The translations under genes were made by a program, and so were the position numbers. 64,000 bases of DNA from Cymodocea nodosa (lineage: Eukaryota; Streptophyta; Magnoliopsida; Alismatales; Cymodoceaceae), in NCBI GenBank assembly GCA_036874045.1, contig CM072335.1, positions 27,411,501 through 27,475,500 on the forward strand, given 5' to 3'. A model generated the notes under the pieces. It was not told where the DNA came from. It searched no databases and saw nothing but the letters and a program-made list of their open reading frames with translations. Positions 56,576-64,000 of this stretch are shown piece after piece (position 1 is the stretch's first letter; each line of letters opens with the position of its first letter).

Positions 56576-57456
56576 AATACATAGCTTTCCCATTTTAACT
56601 TCTTTTTTTTTTGTAAATTTTCTTTTGAAAGTATTTTATCAAGTAAAATTAGTCAAATGTAAATTTTTATTTTAAGAAAAACCAAGGCTTTTCAAATGAA
56701 ATTCAAATATTTATATCCGATGCTTTCTTAGACAATAATAAATGAATTGAGTAGATATCATCGAAGTTAAAATGCTCCGTCATTAAATTTCTTGGACAAT
56801 ACATCGACATTAAGGCCGCGTCGAGCAACACGCCAACCGATAGACGACTCCACCACTTACCGTTGGATGCACATTGGCCGACTTCTCTTTAAAAATCAAA
56901 CGGAAGACGACTGTAATATATTTGTTATTGTTTACTTCAACACAACATAAATTATTTTTTAAAAATTTTGATCTTTATATTCTCATTTTATCTGATAACG
57001 TAATATTTGTCGTTACTTTTTTATAATATTTTTTTTAGTCTCTGACAATTATATTTAATATTTTCGATGTCAATTATCGTCATATGTGCACTTTACATTT
57101 ATGGTTAACATTAAAAAAAAACGATAAAATATTCATTTTATTCTCGTGCGATTGTTGCGTAAAATTTTCTCCGTTAACGACTGTAAATGATTATTATTAT
57201 TATTATTTAATATCGTGTTAGATTCACGTGAGAGCAAAATGCATATTTCACTTTTTTTTAACGTTAGCTGCAGATATAAGGTCCACATGTGACGGTAATT
57301 CACGACGAGAATATTGAAAATAATTATTAGATATAAGAAAGATATTAAAAATATTATAAAAAAGTAAAAATAAAAATACAAAGATAAAAAAAAAAAAAAA
57401 AAAAAACTTTTTTAAAAAATATAAAAGAATGCTTTCATGCACGAGACCCCTCCTCT

Positions 57457-57491
<35 letters not shown>

Positions 57492-59749
57492 TTATTGGAA
57501 GAATCGGATTGCGTGGTGCGCACGTCCTTGATTTGCCACACATCGAAGACATTTCTTCTCATGCTCACCACCACTCACGAATTCCAGCATACAAACGCCG
57601 CATGTTGTGAAGGACCACAAAAATAATGTCTTTGTTAATCACGTTTTCCATTTTCCCATCGTACACTTCCTTCGCTCCAAAATCTGTCAAATAACTACGT
57701 TGACTAAAGTAGTTGACTTTTAAATTCGATAATTTTGATTTCATTAATTTTCCGGAAAAGAACGAATTAATCAATTCTCGTTCCTTTGAAGTGTACCCAT
57801 TTTTAATAATAACAATATTTTCAATCTTTTCACCTGCTTTCAACGTTTACAAAATTTTTCTGGGTTTTAGGACTTTTCCATAAATTTCAACCAAACTTTC
57901 ATTATTTTTTATCTTCAATCTGAATTATCGTTTTTATTCTCAACCTCTATTATCTTCTCCCTCCTCCCAAGTGTAGTTTCCATACTTATTATGTATACGT
58001 GTTGGTTATCATTTGTCTAATCCTGGGTACCATATTTATTATCATCAAACTTATGGTTGATGTACACATATACAGCCTTTGATGGCATTTGGTAGCTGCT
58101 TAATTTTTGCAAGCAGGATTCTCCCCCAGGTCTTTTTGGAAAAAGCAATATGCAAGTGGAAATGGATACCTTACCCTTTCTTGCACCATACTTATTCATG
58201 TAATCTTCCTTTTCAGCAAAATTCTCAGGTTTAATTAAGCCTTGAAGGGTTGGCAAGATGGTTCCTACCGTTTTGTCTAATAAAATCGATTAGATATAAA
58301 TATTAATCGGTAGGCAGGTTTAAGTCTTATCCTCTTTCTGACATAAGACTATATCATCTTAACACTCATTTTTCCTTAAATCAACCATATAATAATAACT
58401 CAACTGAACATAGATAATGGTTGACCTAAATATATCCTCTAAGTGTCTTTATTTTTAAATCGAATAAATGTGTAAGAATTTAGACCTAAACTATCATATT
58501 AAAATGTATATATATCCAATTCAAAATCAATCAGTCACGAGTTAAGCAATGTTTTTTTTTTTTTTTTAAAAATGAAAACCATTTTATCATCTTCTGTCTG
58601 AAAGGATAAGGATAGAGCTTTGCTCAGAAGAGAGACCAGGGAAAGGTTTCCTCCGGTGAAGATCATGAAGAGGGTTATTTATGCTGGAGCATGCAAACAA
58701 GTTCACCATCTTCTGCCGTCCATTGTCCCACCTCAATTCTCATTTTTTTTTTCTTTTCCCTTTGGTTGGAAATGTTTGTTCGATGATAATAATTTTTTCA
58801 TTTATTAAGGTTATTGATAGATGTTACATTTATTGTAATTTATTATTTTCATCAATGAAATCATTGTAATCAATTTTTAGCAGACAATGTTGAAGTCAAA
58901 ATTTGCCCATCTGGAGTGATGGAGACACTGATGGCAAGCTGATGATTCAAAGAGTGGAGTCAACACCACTTGATAATTTTGAGATGGAATTTTGAAAACC
59001 CAGAACCAAGAGAGAAGCTTTTTCCCTTTGGTAAGCAGTAACTACTTCTTAATCTGCATAATTTTTTTTACGATAATTTAGTGATTTTTGTATTCTTTAA
59101 AATTTGAATTCTAATAAAATCTGTAAATACCGTTGATTTTAATCAACTAAAATATTTTAATTGTTTATACTTGTATAAATTATTATTTTTTTCTTTAATG
59201 ATTATTTTAATTGAAGATAAACAACTGTTATTTAAAAAAAAAAAAACTAAAACAATAATTATTCTCCTATTTTGCATTTTTAATTTAAATTATAAAGATA
59301 TATTTAATAGTAATCATAAAGATACTAATATGAATTTTGTTTTGACTACAATAATTGTCATTAAATTCTCATGCAGTTGTTTCTGGCCGTTACCACAGGT
59401 TTTTTTTTTCTTTCAGATAAATAATTGGCTACACCCACCGTTACCACCCGTTTCAGGTGACGGTGTTCCTCGACCATTTCATGTGATAAAATCACCGTCG
59501 TCGTCTCCGTCTTCCGCCCTACGTGGCGGTGGCGTTGCCGCCGTTTTTTCAATATTTACTTCTCCCACCGGCCACCACACGCCGATTATTTATTTTTGTC
59601 GTCTGCCGTGTACTCATTGCCCAAAGTCCCACCTTGTCGGGCTCCGTTCTCCCGTCCTAAATCTCTCCTCTTCCTCCTCCTTCACCTCCTGTAGTCTCGG
59701 GTTCCGCCCCTGCTTCCAAGGAGTTGAGCTTCTCGAGCTCAGTGAGATC
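56576..59749. other. Intergenic, no gene recognised
   Basis: 56576-57400 is AT-rich with an A-run near 57390. A (CT)n microsatellite is at about 57458-57489. Minus-strand frames at 57565-57843 and 58017-58256 have some amino-acid complexity but no family match. 58300-59400 is AT-rich. 59440-59749 is GC-richer and should hold the promoter and leader of the URGT gene. Confidence 0.35.
57458..57489. repeat. (CT)n microsatellite
   Basis: A run of about 16 CT dinucleotides flanked by TGTT and ATTTATTGG. Possibly part of a leader of an unrecognised transcript. Confidence 0.9.
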
Positions 59750-61972
59750 ATGGATCAGGAGAGGAAGCCTTTGGTGTCTAACTGGGGAGCGTGGGCCATG
59801 AACGTCAGTAGCTCCGTCGGGATCATTATGGCCAACAAGGTCCTCATGTCCTCGCTTGGCTACGGATTTGGGTTCGGTACGTTTCTTCCCTTCCTCACCG
59901 TGGTTTTGTCATTTTACGTTGGGGAGAACGGCGAGATGGCGTCGCCTGGTACGGGAACGAACGGGGAAGGGATTTGTTCTTCGGATGATTTGGGACGTCG
60001 GTTTCTGAGAGGTGCTCTTGTGGTTTTGCAGCGACCACTTTGACGGGATTCCACTTCGCGACGACGGCATTTGTCGGATGGGTGTCCAACAGGACGGGAC
60101 TGTCGTCCTCCAAGCAGATCCCTCTCTGGGAGCTGCTTTGGTTCTCGATTGTCGCTAACATGTCGATCACCGGGATGAATCTTAGCCTGATGCTCAATTC
60201 CGTTGGCTTTTATCAGGTTGGGTAAAATTCTCCATCTCGATGCTCAGAGTTGTAGTTCTCTTGGCTTGTGGAAATTTGTCTTGTGATTCCCAACTCATGA
60301 ATTTCCCCTTTGTTCGCGTAGATTTCCAAGTTGAGCATCACACCTGTGGTGTGCGTGATGGAGTGGGTTCTGCATAATAAAACCTACTCGGGCAAGGTGA
60401 TTATGGCGGTGATAATTGTGGCTCTTGGTGTGGGCATTTGCACCGTCACTGATGTGCAGATAAATGCCAAAGGTTTTCTTTGCGCTTGTGTCGCTGTGAT
60501 GTGCACATCTTTGCAGCAAATCGTGAGTAGTTTTTTCCTTTGCTGTTGATCAATTGAATCTTTCTTCTATCTTTGCCTCCAGCTTCTGCAATCACCACTT
60601 GAACGGGTCAACTAATTTTCCCTTGACTTGAGTACATCGCTCCGGGAAAGTTGATTTTCGGATCCTACTACTACACTGCAGTGACGTTGCTCTGGTTGTT
60701 GATGAATGCATCAGATTCCAGAGTCTGACTTGATTTTTATGCTTAATTAAAAGTTCTTTTTTCCTAGATTTGAAAAAAGGATCTCTTTTCTTGTAATAGA
60801 GTGGAAGACTAGCTCCATTATTTCCCTGTTGGTTGATTAAAAGTTTTTAAATATTAGAAATCACAACAGTGGCAGACTACTTACAATTTTTTATGCTTCA
60901 CTAAAAGTTTGTTTTTCGATAATGGTAGTGGTTTTTCCTTGGGTTTGAGATGAGGATCTCTTTCCTCTTAACCATAGGATGAAAGTTTGAAATAGGATGG
61001 GGAAGACTAACAGCATTACTCCTCCTCTGTTGGTTAATTAGAAGGCTTGGAATGTTGATGACATTTTTCTGATTTTCTATGTTTTGATCAATATCATAAT
61101 GATCTTTCTAGCTCCTTTTCCTCAAGAGGCCTGAAGTGGAATATTCTTATATGTATATATTGACATTCTCATGGCAAGAGCAAAATTCTCACTGGTTTCA
61201 CTACGTTGCAGACAATTGGTTCTTTCCAGAAGAAGTACAGCGTTGATTCATTTGAGCTCCTAACCAAGACTGCACCAGTTCAGACAATCTCGCTTTTGAT
61301 TTTTGGTCCATTCATTGATTACCGTCTGAATGGTCGGTCAATCTTGGAGTATCATTTCTCCAATGGAGCTACGGTGAGTTGTCATGGGATCCCATTGCTT
61401 TCTGCTATTCGTTTTTCCTTCTTTCACTTACCTACCTGCCTGAAACATATGCTCCCTTGTTACGATGTAGTCGTGCTATGCTTTTAATCAACCCTGATAA
61501 CTTAGTTAGCCAAAGAAACGGTATTTGAATACTAATGAATTCAAAAAACAAACTCATCATCATCTCTGTGTGTGGACTGTGGAGTAGTAGCTGACGATTG
61601 CTTGTTTTACTCCTTGTGCAGTTCTTCATACTTCTTTCTTGTGCATTAGCAGTCTTCTGCAACGCCAGCCAGTACATGTGCATAGGTCGTTTCTCTGCCG
61701 TCTCCTTCCAGGTGTTGGGCCACATGAAGACCGTGTGTGTACTGATACTGGGGTGGGTGTTCTTCGACTCTGCTCTCACCATCAAGAACCTCTTGGGCAT
61801 GGCGCTCACGGTGGGTGGAATGGTCACATACAGTTGGGCAATGGAGCTGGAGAAACAAGCCAAGAAGACCACCGTCCTTCCTCTAAGAGACAACGGCTTC
61901 CTGAACGAGGACGAGAAACTCTTGAAGGCTGTGGCAGAAACCACATTTGATAAGGGGCAGAGCAAGATCTAA
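59750..61972 (+). CDS. URGT: UDP-rhamnose/UDP-galactose transporter (URGT-type), 341 aa
   Basis: Five exons: 59750-59876, 60032-60216, 60322-60522, 61212-61373 and 61622-61972; all GT-AG and in phase. The start MDQERKPLVSNWGAWAMNV was chosen because the family begins with a short polar segment before VGAWAMNV. Family motifs run throughout: SSVGIIMANKVLMSS, ATTLTGFHFATTAFVGWVSN, NMSITGMNLSLMLNSVGFYQ, ISKLSITPVVCVMEWVLHNK, GVGICTVTDVQINAKGFLCA, KTAPVQTISLLIFGPFIDY and FQVLGHMKTVCVLILGW. These multi-span Golgi proteins of the NST/TPT superfamily import UDP-rhamnose and UDP-galactose for pectin and other polysaccharides. The C-terminal tail (QAKKTTVLPLRDNGF onward) is polar. Substrate preference between UDP-Rha and UDP-Gal cannot be read from sequence. 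Confidence 0.93.
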
Positions 61973-63754
61973 CTGTTTAATTTAACCATTAGAGCTGTTC
62001 TTGTACTGTCATGTTCATATCCAGTTCATGACCTGGTGGTTGTTTGGGGCTGCCAAACTTCCATGTTTGATCCGTATGTGATTTTTGATTCTTCCAGCTT
62101 AAACCACTAAATTATACGAGGCAATGAAACTATGGCATTCCTTAATCTATCAATATTAAGAGAAACCATTTGTTTAAGTTTTATTTATTTATTATTCTCA
62201 ATTTTTTTTCCTGATTGTTAAAGGTGAGATTCAAACATAAAACGTCTTAACCTTGTAAAAAAAATAAAATTGCTTTTATGTTATAAAAAAGAGAAAATTG
62301 TCGATATATCGTTTTTATCTTTCTTGAATCGTACAGATGCATTTTTTCTTGGTACTTTTAGTTATATTACTGTTTTTCTGTATATATATATATATATCTT
62401 ATAAAATGATATATTGAAATTAAATTTAATATATTATTTTAAATAAAAATAAAATCTATTGTCTATATATATATATATATATATATATTTTTTATCTTCT
62501 AGTATTATTTATAAAGGTGATAACATGTGAGTCTCAATAGACACTCAAATGATCTAATATTCAAGGAGGCGAAAACTTAAAGGAGTCATTATTAGGTTTC
62601 AACATGGTAAATTTCTTGTAGTATCGCATACTTTATCTTGTAGAGATTTTCAACTAGTTGAAGGTACTTAAAGTAGTTCTATTCACCAACTTGATTGAGA
62701 TTACTAACTAAGGTAAGATTTGCAATATTGACACATAAATTGAGTAAGTGGTGTACATACCTATAACTTGTTAACACTTGAGCAGAACCAACACTACTGC
62801 TCAGAGACATTGCACGAGAACTTCCTAGATGGTTATCTTAGTTCTACTTTCGTTCAAACACAGTTAACTTTAAAGTTTTTACAAGAATCAATGTTTAGTA
62901 GTAAATGTAAATGAACCTAATGTGTCTATATCTTATATATAAAGCCAAGCAACCTTAACTTTTTGAACAAATATTAGACTATTTTTTTAAAAAAAATTTT
63001 CAAAGCAATACAGACGAGGGTACTAAATTTTCAACATTGCAATCATTACAACAAAACTCTCATTTGTAGAGTAACAAGAATAAAAATATATTATTCAAAA
63101 AATACGATTTAAAAAGAATAAAAATATATATATTTAAAAAAAAAATTTAAGTAAAGAGGCAAAGATTAAAATTAATATATAGGCCCTTGATTTAAAGTCG
63201 CCGCAGTTGGAATAAAGTTCACGGGAAGTAAACAAAAACCAAAAAGAACCTGAAGATAACCAGAAGCAAGCAAGAGCCTAGGAAAAAGTAGATCCATAGC
63301 TACGAACTTTTGTTTCGACGTTGAAAATAAGAACGCCTTACCCATCTAGGCATCTAGCCCTCTTTTTTATCCATATAATCAAAAATTACATTTTGAATTC
63401 AAAATAAACTACATTTTCGTTCCTTATATTTTCAACAAATTTTAATTTTCTCCTTTTTTAAATATTAATATCAATTTCAACCAGACATACAGTTTATATG
63501 TGCATTTTACTAGCAGCCTATGTAATTAAAAGAACATTAACACAGCTGATTCCACTGCATTACAAAGAGGAGATCTTAGATTTAAATCTGGGGAACAACC
63601 ACCATTAAGAAAACATGTTTTGAATTCAAAACCAAATTTAAGTGTAAATCAAAATAGAACAAGTTACATGTTATGAGCCCAGTTCCTTATCTGGTTTGAA
63701 GGGTCAGAATCCTCATCTCATCAAAATACAGATATCTGATTCAGATAGTTTTAT
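61973..63754. other. Intergenic with TA microsatellites
   Basis: The first ~130 bases should be the URGT 3' untranslated region. (TA)n runs occur near 62380-62396 and 62467-62489. 62500-63750 is AT-rich with no supported gene; its right part is probably the 3' untranslated region of the minus-strand gene ending at 63755. Confidence 0.4.
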
Positions 63755-63880
63755 CTATGATCCAACTGGCTTTGATGGTGCAAGCGCCTCACGATAAAAA
63801 GAATAATCATGTTTAGATGCAACTAGCCTTAGTAAGCATTTAATGGCGCTACCTTGCATTATCTCACAACCTTCACAACA
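63755..63880 (-). CDS. Terminal exon of an unidentified gene (continues past right edge)
   Basis: On the minus strand, acceptor tttattcag at 63881-63889 precedes an open 42-codon exon that encodes CCEGCEIMQGSAIKCLLRLV, then ASKHDYSFYREALAPSKPVG, a Ser and a TAG stop at 63755-63757. The amino-acid composition, strong acceptor and the complete triplet count (126 bases) argue for a real last exon. I do not recognise the family. The CxxxC-like CCEGC may or may not be functional. Upstream exons lie beyond the window. Confidence 0.5.
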   Translation of the reverse strand, partial: CCEGCEIMQGSAIKCLLRLVASKHDYSFYREALAPSKPVGS

Positions 63881-64000
63881 CTGAATAAACGGGGATAAAT
63901 AGTAAAACATTAAGCATGTATTAATTTACACAAAAGTGGAAATTTATTGAATATTTGACATTCGAAGCCTTACAATTATCTTCTCCACACCACTTACCAA

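Noticed and set aside
57565-58256. Two minus-strand frames of 79-92 codons
   Set aside because: Reasonable amino-acid variety but no family motif, splice context or compositional support.

Overview
The window is nuclear DNA of a flowering plant, most likely a monocot. Genes are split by many GT-AG introns, several first exons are GC-rich inside AT-rich surroundings, and all recognisable proteins are plant-type: WLIM1, NAGS with a transit-like leader, CYSTM, PADRE/DUF4228, a CRT-like plastid transporter and a URGT nucleotide-sugar transporter. The intergenic space holds LINE, copia, PIF/Harbinger and MITE debris. Species cannot be named from sequence alone; a non-grass monocot is a guess.

Layout. 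The left edge (35-141, minus) is the first exon of a small myristoylation-type protein. A ZCF37-like membrane protein (556-1284, minus) follows, then an unassigned GC-rich stretch and a decayed LINE (about 3.05-5.65 kb). WLIM1 (6521-8212, plus) carries a one-base frameshift in exon 1. An F-box gene (9235-10783, minus) and an eight-exon N-acetylglutamate synthase gene (12835-19983, plus) come next. A CYSTM peptide gene (21682-23459, minus) has its cysteine-rich tail on a 46-base exon. A 631-bp PIF/Harbinger relic with TAA target duplications lies at 24635-25265. A PADRE gene (27972-28952, minus), a Reptin/RuvB-like 2 gene with a 3-kb intron (33317-37786, minus) and a SAP30-like gene (39694-42545, minus) follow. 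A ten-exon CRT-like transporter (45063-50081, minus) has one GC-AG intron, a Tourist-like MITE and a SINE-like remnant in its introns. An old Ty1/copia element lies at 51160-56575. A UDP-rhamnose/UDP-galactose transporter gene (59750-61972, plus) and a terminal exon of an unidentified minus-strand gene (63755-63880) close the window.

The genes are independent single-copy loci, not a cluster. The only thematic pair is Reptin and SAP30-like, both chromatin-complex subunits on the same strand about 1.9 kb apart. I found no CRISPR array, operon, intact tRNA or rRNA gene, organelle insert or convincing new system. The most useful non-routine items are the WLIM1 frameshift, the remote CYSTM exon, the GC-AG intron, the PIF relic and several coding-like stretches I could not assign. 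Exon boundaries were set by hand from splice consensus, reading frame and remembered family sequence; no alignment or transcript was available.
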